Shown piece after piece: positions 1 through 6,365 of a DNA stretch of 7,898 bases. Position numbers and translations under genes: made by a program. Every line of letters starts with the position of its first letter. Position 1 is the stretch's first letter. Source of the stretch: Pseudomonadota bacterium (GTDB lineage Bacteria; Pseudomonadota; Alphaproteobacteria; Rhodospirillales; 2-02-FULL-58-16); contig JADFTO010000129.1 of NCBI GenBank assembly GCA_022560215.1, positions 1 through 7,898 of the forward strand, written 5' to 3'. The notes below the pieces were generated by a model. It was not told where the DNA came from. It searched no databases and was given only the letters and a program-made list of their open reading frames with translations.

Positions 1-27
1 TTGAAGTAAGGACCGCTGGGCGTTCAT

Positions 28-49
28 TGCCTGAGCAGGCTCTCAGGCA
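28..49. repeat. Perfect 8-bp inverted repeat (hairpin)
   Basis: TGCCTGAG at 28-35 is mirrored exactly by CTCAGGCA at 42-49, with a 6-nt loop. It overlaps the last codons of the relic open frame. No T-run follows on either strand, so a classical intrinsic terminator is not supported. Confidence 0.6.
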
Positions 50-75
50 TAAGCGCCGGCGCGCGGTCGCGCTTG

Positions 76-110
76 CCAAAGGGCGATTTAACAAGCTCAA
101 CGCCCTTTGG
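76..110. repeat. Perfect 10-bp inverted repeat (hairpin)
   Basis: CCAAAGGGCG at 76-85 and CGCCCTTTGG at 101-110 are exact reverse complements separated by a 15-nt AT-rich loop. It lies in the 3' part of the IS relic, where the sequence no longer resembles the transposase. No adjacent T-run is present. It could be a terminator remnant of the element or part of a palindromic repeat family. Confidence 0.65.
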
Positions 111-186
111 AATTACCTGACTTTGGCGGGCTGACCACGTTCGCAAGGTCACCACCCGCTCGGCGGGGCGGGACAGGTTGGTGACG

Positions 187-209
187 CTTGAGCCGTAAAA
201 CGGATCAAG
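187..209. repeat. Near-perfect 10-bp palindrome inserted in the transposase relic
   Basis: CTTGAGCCGT at 187-196 pairs with ACGGATCAAG at 200-209 with a single mismatch (192/204) around an AAA loop. In the relic's reading frame it replaces two residues of the conserved PRVG-FIVTN block with eight, a net gain of about 18 bases that keeps the frame open. Confidence 0.6.
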
Positions 210-532
210 GCCGACACGAGGATAGAATTCGCCCGGATGCCATTCCACCTTGGCCACGACGCGCCCCAAACGGTCGGCATCGTTCACATCATCGTATCCG
301 CCGAGACGACCAAAGACGGACTGACGGTGTTGCCCGATCACGCCGTGCCGCCCGTTCTTGCCGCCGAGGGTGTGGGAGAGGACATCGCCAGTCATCTCGG
401 TAAGTACGACGGCATCATCGAGTTCCCGATAGGCAAGCAGTCCAGCCTCCGATGTGACCTTCGATGCGTGAAATTCCGGCTTCAGGCGACGGTCAGAATA
501 GACCCGGAGGCCAGGTGTTTTGATTCACCCAT

Positions 533-722
533 CGGGTGCGCCATCATCATCACCTAAAATTTCCTATAACATTATGATTCTTATAGCAGAATCACGATGA
601 AAGGTCAGATTAGAGTGTGTTTATTTAGGAAATGTGGGCTAACATAAGGGGGCTGAAAGGCGCTTGTGGACTCGCCCTTGCGATTCTATAGTCATCAAGA
701 CCTTGTGTCTGAAGGGGCTGTT
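533..722. other. AT-rich intergenic spacer upstream of dsbA
   Basis: No gene is supported here. The segment is clearly more AT-rich than its surroundings. It contains a perfect 7-bp inverted repeat with a 6-nt loop (TGATTCT 575-581 / AGAATCA 588-594), an overlapping alternative pair (CTATAA 564-569 / TTATAG 581-586), and a wider pair (ATTTCCTA 559-566 / TAGGAAAT 626-633). A weak -10-like TAACAT at 640-645 is the best candidate for a dsbA promoter, but no convincing -35 sits 16-18 bp upstream. It may include the outer end of the IS relic, whose boundary I cannot place. Confidence 0.45.
711..717 (+). promoter_or_regulatory. Ribosome binding site deciding the dsbA TTG start
   Basis: GAAGGGG lies 5 nt before the TTG at 723. 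It supports the short start that gives a compact signal peptide. A competing GAAAGG at 655-660 lies 5 nt before an in-frame GTG at 666. Confidence 0.45.
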
Positions 723-1328
723 TTGTCCAGGTTACTACTAGGTTTTGCGTTTTTGGCGCTTGCGCTTGCCGGCCCTCCGGCGGCGGCCCAGGCCCCTTCC
801 CTGGAAGACGCCATGGCCGACAAGGTGATGGGCCGCAACGACGCTCCCGTCACCATCATCGAGTACTCCTCGCTCACCTGCCCCCACTGCGCGTCCTTCC
901 ACAAAGACACCCTTCCCATGATCAGGAAAACTTACATCGACAGCGGCAAGGTACGGCTGATCTATCGCGATTACCCTCTTGACGGGATGGCCCTGGCGGC
1001 GGCCATGATGGCGCGTTGCGCCGGAAGCAAGCGCTACTTCGGGTTCATCGAGCTCCTGTTCCGGAACCAGGAGGAATGGGCGCAAGCGAAAAACCCGCGG
1101 GCCGAGCTCGCCCGCATCGCGCTGTTCGGCGGCATGCCGGAAAAGGATTTCGACGCCTGCCTCAAAAACGAGCCCCTGATGAACGCCATCCGCTCGCGGG
1201 CCCAGGCCGACGGCAAAAAGCACGGCATCGATTCGACGCCGACGTTCATCATCGAGGGGGAAAAAATCTCGGGCGCGTACCCCTTCGATCATTTCAAGAA
1301 AATCATCGACGACGCCCTAAATCGCTAG
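723..1328 (+). CDS. DsbA-family thiol:disulfide oxidoreductase (exported)
   Basis: A 201-residue protein with an N-terminal signal peptide: a short basic start, a hydrophobic core, and an AAAQA cleavage-like site at about residues 20-24. A thioredoxin-fold DsbA domain follows, with active site CPHC (Cys53, Cys56) after an IEYSSLTC strand and the cis-proline segment STPTF (Pro173). It should catalyse disulfide formation or exchange in the periplasm. Two further cysteines (Cys99, Cys146) fit the second, non-catalytic disulfide described for alphaproteobacterial DsbAs such as Wolbachia alpha-DsbA1. The TTG start at 723 is preferred because it yields a compact signal peptide and has a Shine-Dalgarno match; the in-frame GTG at 666 would add 19 residues with atypical codons, and a GTG at 705 is also possible. 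The stop is 19 bp before smc, so the two are probably co-transcribed. The natural substrate cannot be read from sequence. Confidence 0.9.
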   Translation: MSRLLLGFAFLALALAGPPAAAQAPSLEDAMADKVMGRNDAPVTIIEYSSLTCPHCASFHKDTLPMIRKTYIDSGKVRLIYRDYPLDGMALAAAMMARCAGSKRYFGFIELLFRNQEEWAQAKNPRAELARIALFGGMPEKDFDACLKNEPLMNAIRSRAQADGKKHGIDSTPTFIIEGEKISGAYPFDHFKKIIDDALNR

Positions 1329-1347
1329 ATCAAGGAATTCGGCACCG

Positions 1348-4300
1348 GTGCAATTCACCAAACTGCGTCTTGCGGGTTTCAAGTCCTTCGTCGAGGGCAC
1401 CGATCTGCTGATCGAGCAGGGGCTGACGGGCATCGTCGGCCCCAACGGCTGCGGCAAGTCCAACCTGATCGATGCGCTGCGCTGGGTCATGGGCGAGAGC
1501 TCGGCCAAGAAAATGCGCGGCCAGGAGATGGACGACGTCATCTTCAGCGGCACCGACGCCCGGCCATCGCGCAATATTGGCGAGGTCGTTCTCTATATCG
1601 ACAACCATGCCCGAACCGCCACCGCGCCTTTCAACGATTCCGACCAGCTCGAGATCAGCCGGCGTATCGAACGCGAAAAGGGCTCCACCTACCGCATCAA
1701 CGGCAAGGAAGTGCGGGCCCACGACGTGCAGCTCCTGTTCGCCGACGCGGCCACCGGCGCCCGCTCGACGGCCCTGGTCAGCCAGGGCCGTATCGGCGCG
1801 GTCATCGGGGCCAAGCCGACGGAAAGGCGTTCCATCCTGGAAGAGGCCGCCGGTATCACCGGCCTTCACTCCCGCCGCCACGAGGCCGAGTTGCGCCTGC
1901 GCGGCGCCGAAACCAACCTTGAGCGCCTGGACGACGTGCTCATCACCCTGGACACGCAGTTCCAGAACCTTAAAAAACAACGCCGCCAGGCGACCCGTTA
2001 CCGCAACCTCAGCGGCCATATCCGTAATGCCGAAGCCACCCTTTTTCACCTTCGCTGGACGGCCGCCGCCAGGGACCTGGAAGAGGGCGAGGAGCGACTG
2101 AAGGCCGCCGAGGAAGAGGTCGAGAAACAGGTGCGCCGGTCCGCCACCGTTTCCACCCGGCAGGCGGAAGCCGCATCCGCCCTTCCCGACATTCGCCGGG
2201 CCGAGGCGGAGCAGGCCGCCCAATTGCAGCGCCTGATCCTCGCGGGCGAGGGACTGGAAGCCGAGGAACAGCGCCTGGCGAAGGCCGGCGAGGATTGCCG
2301 CACCCGACTCCGCCAGCTATCCGAGGACTGGGAACGGGAAAAGAAACTCGCCGCCGACGCCGAGGCCGCCATCCAAGCCCTGAAAGCGGAGCTGGCCGGA
2401 AACGAAAAAGCCCGGGACGGCGAGGAAGTTGCCGGGAAGGAGGCCGAGGAAAGCCTTGCCGCCGCCACCAGGACGGTGAACGGCCTGGAAGAACGGCTTG
2501 CCGGGTTGACCGAAAGGGCCGCCGCCACCGAGGCCCGGAGGAAGAGCCTCGCCGCCGCCGCCGCCGCCGCCGAGGAACGCAACGGCCGTCTCGCCGGGCG
2601 GGCGGCGGACATCGCCCGGCAGCGCGCCGCCATCGAGGCGAAGGTCCCGGATATCGCCCCCCTGGAGACGGCGGAGGCGGAACTCGCCAAGGCCTCGGGA
2701 ATCTTGGAGCAGGCCCGCCGGGCGGCCCGGGAAGCCGAGGATGCCCGGACCAAGGCTTCCCCGGAGGAGGCGGACGCGGTCTCCCGGCTGCAAGGGGCCG
2801 AATCCGCCCTGAACGGGCTGCAGGCGGAGATTCGCGCCTTGGCCCAAGTGCTGGAAACCGGTGACGGGATGGGAGGGACGCCCCTGATCGATTCCGTCGC
2901 CGTCGAGCCCGGCTTCGAGGCTGCCCTGGCCGCGGCCCTGGGCGAGGACTTGGCGGCCCCCGCCGGCGGCGCCGGGGCCGGCGCCTACTGGCAAGCCCTG
3001 CCCCCCTACGCCGAGGAAACGCCCCTGCCCGAAGGGGCCGAGCCGCTCGGACGGTACGTTTCAGGACCCCCGGAATTGTCTCGAAGACTCTCCCAGATCG
3101 GCGTGGTGGCGGGCAAAGAGCAGGGCGAGCGTCTCGCGGACCGCCTCGTCCAGGGGCAGCGCCTGGTCAGCCGGGACGGGGCCTTGTGGCGCTGGGACGG
3201 TTTCACCGTTCCGGCGGGCGGGGACGCGGCGGCCTCCCTGAAACAACGCAATCGCTTGGCCGAGGCGCGCGGACAGCTCGGCGACGCCGAGGCCAAAGTC
3301 AGGGGCGCCGGCAAACGAGCCCAGGCGGCCAGCGACATTGCCGACCAGGCCGCGAGAAGCGAAACCACGGCGCGCCAAGCCGCCCGTGCCGCCGACGAGG
3401 CTTACGCGGAGGCCCGGGATGTTCTCGCCGGGATCAAGGAAAAGACGGCGGCCCTTGCCTCCCGCCTCGCCGGACTGGAAGAAGCGGCCGCCGCCGTCGG
3501 CGCCGATCTTGCCGAAACAGAAGCCCTGGCTGCACAAACCGCCCGTGACCTGGAGGCCCTGCCCGAAGACGACGGCATCCGTGAACGCATCGCGGAGCTG
3601 AAGGCGTCCCTCGGCGAACAGCGGTCGGTCCAGGTGGAGAGGCAAGGCGCCCACGGAATCCTGGCCCGCGCCGCGGAGCTTCGGAAACGGCGCTTGGGTG
3701 ATATCGAGGGCGACTCGGTTTCCTGGCTCGACCGCCGGCGGGGGGCTGACCGCCAGTTGGAACTATTGGAACAGCGGCGCCAGGCGGCGGCGGAGGAATT
3801 GGAGCGGCTGTCCTCGGCCCCCGCCAGGATCGCGGAGCAGCGCCGGCAACTCCTGAGCAAGACTGAGTCGGCGGACGCCAAGCGAACCGAAGCCGCCGAC
3901 CGGCTGGCCACGGCGGAAAACAAGGCGGCCGAGGCCGACAAGGCCCTGCGGGAAGCCGAATCCGAACTGGCCAGGTGCCGCGAGGAGCGCGTCCGCGCCG
4001 AGGGCGCCGTCGAACAGCACAAGCAGGCCGCCGGTGGCATCGCCGAAAACATCGCCGAAAGGCTGCGGGCCACCCCCGGCGAGCTGGCGGAACTGGCGGG
4101 CCTGAACGAAGACGACGAGCCGCCCGAACTGGAGGCGGTGGAACGGCGCCTGGAACGCCTGCTCAGGGAACGTGACACCATGGGACCGGTCAACCTGAGG
4201 GCGGAGCAGGAAGCCGATGAATTGAACGAGCAGATCGAAACCCTGAATTCCGAGCTCGCCGACCTGACCAAGGCCATCGACAAACTGCGACAGGGCATCG

Positions 4301-4806
4301 CCGAGCTTAACCGCGAGGGGCGCAAGCGGCTGCTGGCCTCGTTCAAGGAAGTGGACCGGCATTTCCAGGAGCTTTTCGTGCGCCTGTTCGGCGGCGGCCG
4401 CGCCCATCTGGCGCTCACCGAGTCCGACGACCCCCTGGAGGCCGGCCTGGAAATCATGGCCAGCCCGCCGGGCAAGCGGCTTCAGGTGCTATCGCTGCTG
4501 TCGGGCGGGGAGAAGGCCTTGACCGCGATGGCCCTCTTGTTCGGCGTCTTCCTGACCAACCCGGCGCCGATCTGCATTCTCGACGAAGTGGACGCGCCCC
4601 TGGACGACGCCAACGTGGACAGGTTCTGCTCCATGCTCGAAGACATGGCCCATACCGGCGGCACGCGGTTCCTCATCATCACCCATCACCGGATGACCAT
4701 GGCCCGCATGGACCGCCTGTTCGGCGTGACCATGTCGGAAAGGGGGGTGTCCGAGCTTGTTTCCGTGGACCTGCACCGGGCCGAGGAGCTCCGCGCCACC
4801 GCCTGA
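1348..4806 (+). CDS. smc: Chromosome segregation/condensation ATPase SMC
   Basis: A complete 1152-residue SMC protein. The N-terminal ABC half-domain has Walker A GPNGCGKS (31-38) and Q-loop Gln146. A long Ala/Glu/Arg-rich coiled-coil arm (about 170-505) leads to a hinge region (about 510-630), then the returning coiled coil (about 635-1010) with the conserved MGPVNLRA (945-952). The C-terminal half-domain carries FGGGRAHL (1014-1021), the ABC signature LSGGE (1051-1055), Walker B ICILDEVD with Asp1079 and catalytic Glu1080, and an H-loop in ITHHR. SMC dimers join at the hinge and, with ScpA/ScpB encoded elsewhere, extrude DNA loops for chromosome compaction and segregation. The GTG start at 1348 gives the canonical MQFTKLRLAGFKSF beginning; an AAGGA at 1332-1336 lies rather far upstream (11 nt). 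The hinge matches the general SMC consensus poorly, ending in a WRWDGF motif that I recall from alphaproteobacterial SMCs. Confidence 0.97.
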   Translation: MQFTKLRLAGFKSFVEGTDLLIEQGLTGIVGPNGCGKSNLIDALRWVMGESSAKKMRGQEMDDVIFSGTDARPSRNIGEVVLYIDNHARTATAPFNDSDQLEISRRIEREKGSTYRINGKEVRAHDVQLLFADAATGARSTALVSQGRIGAVIGAKPTERRSILEEAAGITGLHSRRHEAELRLRGAETNLERLDDVLITLDTQFQNLKKQRRQATRYRNLSGHIRNAEATLFHLRWTAAARDLEEGEERLKAAEEEVEKQVRRSATVSTRQAEAASALPDIRRAEAEQAAQLQRLILAGEGLEAEEQRLAKAGEDCRTRLRQLSEDWEREKKLAADAEAAIQALKAELAGNEKARDGEEVAGKEAEESLAAATRTVNGLEERLAGLTERAAATEARRKSLAAAAAAAEERNGRLAGRAADIARQRAAIEAKVPDIAPLETAEAELAKASGILEQARRAAREAEDARTKASPEEADAVSRLQGAESALNGLQAEIRALAQVLETGDGMGGTPLIDSVAVEPGFEAALAAALGEDLAAPAGGAGAGAYWQALPPYAEETPLPEGAEPLGRYVSGPPELSRRLSQIGVVAGKEQGERLADRLVQGQRLVSRDGALWRWDGFTVPAGGDAAASLKQRNRLAEARGQLGDAEAKVRGAGKRAQAASDIADQAARSETTARQAARAADEAYAEARDVLAGIKEKTAALASRLAGLEEAAAAVGADLAETEALAAQTARDLEALPEDDGIRERIAELKASLGEQRSVQVERQGAHGILARAAELRKRRLGDIEGDSVSWLDRRRGADRQLELLEQRRQAAAEELERLSSAPARIAEQRRQLLSKTESADAKRTEAADRLATAENKAAEADKALREAESELARCREERVRAEGAVEQHKQAAGGIAENIAERLRATPGELAELAGLNEDDEPPELEAVERRLERLLRERDTMGPVNLRAEQEADELNEQIETLNSELADLTKAIDKLRQGIAELNREGRKRLLASFKEVDRHFQELFVRLFGGGRAHLALTESDDPLEAGLEIMASPPGKRLQVLSLLSGGEKALTAMALLFGVFLTNPAPICILDEVDAPLDDANVDRFCSMLEDMAHTGGTRFLIITHHRMTMARMDRLFGVTMSERGVSELVSVDLHRAEELRATA

Positions 4807-4872
4807 GCAACTCCGCAAGGACTTGACAGGTTTATCGGTTTTTCAACCACTTAACCCCTTGACTTCCGTAAC

Positions 4873-4901
4873 TTGACAGCGCGTTGGGCGACGATTACCT
4901 T
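4873..4901 (+). promoter_or_regulatory. Candidate sigma-70-type promoter of the F0 operon
   Basis: A perfect -35 TTGACA (4873-4878) is followed after 17 bp by TACCTT (4896-4901), which keeps the first two and the last base of the -10 consensus. Initiation would fall about 30 bp before the atpI ATG. A second TTGACA (4823-4828) and a TTGACT (4859-4864) lie upstream without a good -10. No strong terminator separates smc from atpI, so read-through is also possible. Confidence 0.5.
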
Positions 4902-4940
4902 GCGCCCCGCATTTGGCCCCTCTGCCGAACAAGTCACCTC

Positions 4941-5330
4941 ATGAGCGAAGGCGAGCCCCCAAGCGAATCCGAGCCTCCGGGCCCGCCCGGCGACCTGAGG
5001 CAACTGGAAGGCCGCCTGCGTCACGCCCGGGAACAGGCGCCAAGGCAAAGCCCGTCAAGGCCGGCCTCCATGCCGGGGTTAGGCCTGGCATTTCGCACCG
5101 GCATCGAGCTGGTTTCGGCCCTGGCCGTGGGCGTCGGCATCGGGTTCCTGCTGGACAAATGGCTGGATACGACGCCATGGTTTTTGCTAGTGTTTTTTTT
5201 CCTCGGCGCGGCCGCCGGGTTTTTGAATGTCTACCGGGCGGCAAGCGGCATCGGGCTCGCCCCGGGTTACAAAACCCCGCCTGAAGGGAACGCGGAACAG
5301 GCGGATGAACAAAAGAACGGCCCGGCATAA
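4941..5330 (+). CDS. atpI: ATP synthase assembly protein AtpI
   Basis: A 129-residue AtpI (Gene 1 product), a small membrane protein that assists assembly of the c-ring of F1F0 ATP synthase. The N-terminus is polar and proline-rich (1-45) and contains the short helix DLRQLEGRLRHARE typical of alphaproteobacterial AtpI. Two membrane segments follow at about 53-72 and 79-98, linked by LLDKWLDTTPW, with AAAGFLNVYRAASG at the end of the second. The tail is hydrophilic. The ATG at 4941 is chosen because the protein then matches the family from the first helix; a longer frame begins with TTG at 4884 but would overlap the promoter candidate. The Shine-Dalgarno sequence is weak. A run of eight T at 5193-5200 encodes part of the second membrane segment. 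First gene of the F0 operon; atpB starts 30 bp after its stop. Confidence 0.9.
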   Translation: MSEGEPPSESEPPGPPGDLRQLEGRLRHAREQAPRQSPSRPASMPGLGLAFRTGIELVSALAVGVGIGFLLDKWLDTTPWFLLVFFFLGAAAGFLNVYRAASGIGLAPGYKTPPEGNAEQADEQKNGPA

Positions 5331-5360
5331 GGGCCCAAGGGGATCGTAAGGGGCATCGGC

Positions 5361-6086
5361 GTGGCCAATCCGTTAAAGCAGTTCGAAATCCACACCCTGA
5401 TTCCGATTTCGTTGGGCGATATCGACGCCTCGTTCACCAACTCCGCCCTGTTCATGATCCTGGCCGTGGCCGCCATCACCATGTTTTTGACCCTGAGCAT
5501 GCGCGGAAACAAACTGGTGCCGGGTCGCTGGCAGTCCATGGCCGAACTCAGTTACGAATTCATCGCCGGCATGATCCGCGACAACGTGGGCTCGGAAGGC
5601 CGCAGGTACTTCCCTTTCGTGTTCTCTCTTTTCATGTTCATCCTGTTCGCCAACATGATCGGCCTCATCCCCTACAGCTTCACCTTCACCAGCCACATCA
5701 TCGTCACCTTCGCCATGGCGATTTTCGTCTTCACCGGCGTCACCGTCATCGCCATCGTCCGCCACCGGCTCCGCTTCTTCAGCTTGTTCCTGCCTCCGGG
5801 CGTGCCCATCGTCATGGCGCCCATCCTGATTCCCATCGAGATCCTGTCGTACCTGTCCAGGCCCATCAGCCTTTCCATCCGCCTTTTCGCCAACATGATG
5901 GCCGGACACACCATGCTGAAGGTGTTCGCCGGATTCGTGGTGCCCCTCGGCATCGTCGGCGGCTGGCTGCCCTTGAGCGTGGATGTGGCCCTAATCGGAT
6001 TCGAGTTTCTCGTGGCGTTCCTGCAGGCCTACGTGTTCACGATCCTGACCTGCCTATATTTGAACGACGCCATTCACTTGCACTAG
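5361..6086 (+). CDS. atpB: ATP synthase F0 subunit a
   Basis: A 241-residue subunit a, the membrane stator that forms the two proton half-channels against the c-ring. The essential arginine is Arg174 in SLSIRLFANMMAGH. His183 stands where E. coli has Glu219, and Glu215 in the last helix (FEFLVAFLQAYVF) stands where E. coli has His245, the reciprocal arrangement known from many ATP synthases. Gln222 matches E. coli Gln252. Hydrophobic segments lie at about 26-46, 84-106, 111-133, 147-165, 185-201 and 207-234. The GTG start at 5361 has a good TAAGGGG at 5347-5353, 7 nt upstream, and gives the usual MANPLKQFEIHTLIP-like N-terminus, shorter than in E. coli as is normal for alphaproteobacteria. 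Part of the atpI-atpB-atpE-b'-b operon. Confidence 0.97.
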   Translation: MANPLKQFEIHTLIPISLGDIDASFTNSALFMILAVAAITMFLTLSMRGNKLVPGRWQSMAELSYEFIAGMIRDNVGSEGRRYFPFVFSLFMFILFANMIGLIPYSFTFTSHIIVTFAMAIFVFTGVTVIAIVRHRLRFFSLFLPPGVPIVMAPILIPIEILSYLSRPISLSIRLFANMMAGHTMLKVFAGFVVPLGIVGGWLPLSVDVALIGFEFLVAFLQAYVFTILTCLYLNDAIHLH

Positions 6087-6113
6087 AACTCCCTTGACCG
6101 AGGAAACAGAACC

Positions 6114-6338
6114 ATGGAATTAGACGCTGCAAAAATGATTGGCGCCGGCCTTGCCGTGATCGGGCTGTTCGGCGCCGGCATAGGTATCGGAAACATCTTT
6201 TCGTCGCTGATCTCTTCGGTGGCCCGCAACCCCGCCGCCCGCTCCCAGGTCTTCGGCATGGCCATTCTGGGCTTCGCCCTGGTGGAGGCGGTGGCGCTTT
6301 ACGCCTTGCTGATCTCGTTCCTGATCCTGTTCACCTGA
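6114..6338 (+). CDS. atpE: ATP synthase F0 subunit c
   Basis: The 74-residue proteolipid of the rotor ring. Helix 1 carries the glycine ladder GAGIGIG (20-26), the polar loop is ARNP (37-40), and helix 2 has the proton-carrying Glu58 in FALVEAVALY. The sodium-type ligand pattern is not evident, so proton coupling is the reasonable inference. The ATG has a strong GAGGAAA at 6100-6106, fitting the high c-subunit stoichiometry. It lies 27 bp after atpB and is followed 27 bp later by the b' gene. Confidence 0.97.
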   Translation: MELDAAKMIGAGLAVIGLFGAGIGIGNIFSSLISSVARNPAARSQVFGMAILGFALVEAVALYALLISFLILFT

Positions 6339-6365
6339 GGCGTCGTTTCCTTGCGGAGTCCCGTC

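Larger units (their letters stand above)
24..532 (-). pseudogene. Decayed IS1380-family transposase (frameshifted, internally deleted)
   Basis: Translating the minus strand from the ATG at 532-530 gives MGESK. After a one-base frameshift at the T4 run 518-521, the other frame continues with motifs I recognise from the N-terminus of IS1380-family (DDE) transposases: EAGLLAYRELDDA, GKNGRH, RQSVFGRLGGY and DVNDADRL. The frame then jumps at about 258-266 directly to VVAKVEWHPGE and PRVG, and shortly after to VTNLSRPAERVV. In full-length members these motifs lie near the end of the catalytic domain, so well over a hundred central residues, with the catalytic acidic residues, are missing. A 23-bp palindrome interrupts the PRVG-FIVTN motif, and from about 165 to the TGA at 24-26 the expected QRGT/WIKEGK block is absent. 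The stretch 395-24 stays open but cannot encode an active transposase. Family assignment rests on remembered motifs; I could not identify terminal repeats. Confidence 0.8.

Noticed and set aside
237..557. Plus-strand open frame of 106 codons (and another at 188-403)
   Set aside because: Both are antisense to the IS1380 relic, whose minus-strand reading has clear family motifs; no recognisable domain in the plus frames.
1016..1411. Plus-strand frame overlapping the dsbA end
   Set aside because: Out-of-frame shadow of the DsbA-like gene, Arg/Pro-rich, with no family motif, running across the dsbA-smc gap.
1330..2223. Long minus-strand open frame opposite smc (297 codons)
   Set aside because: Shadow frame of a GC-rich gene; composition is Gly/Ala/Arg low complexity and the sense strand is unmistakable SMC. 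The same applies to 2317-2994, 3061-3654, 3402-4475 and 3763-4407.
4837..4848. GGTTTTTCAACC as an smc terminator
   Set aside because: Only a 4-bp AT-containing stem with no following T-run on the plus strand.
4884..4940. Longer atpI start at TTG 4884
   Set aside because: The added residues resemble no AtpI N-terminus and would overlap the candidate promoter; ATG 4941 fits the family.
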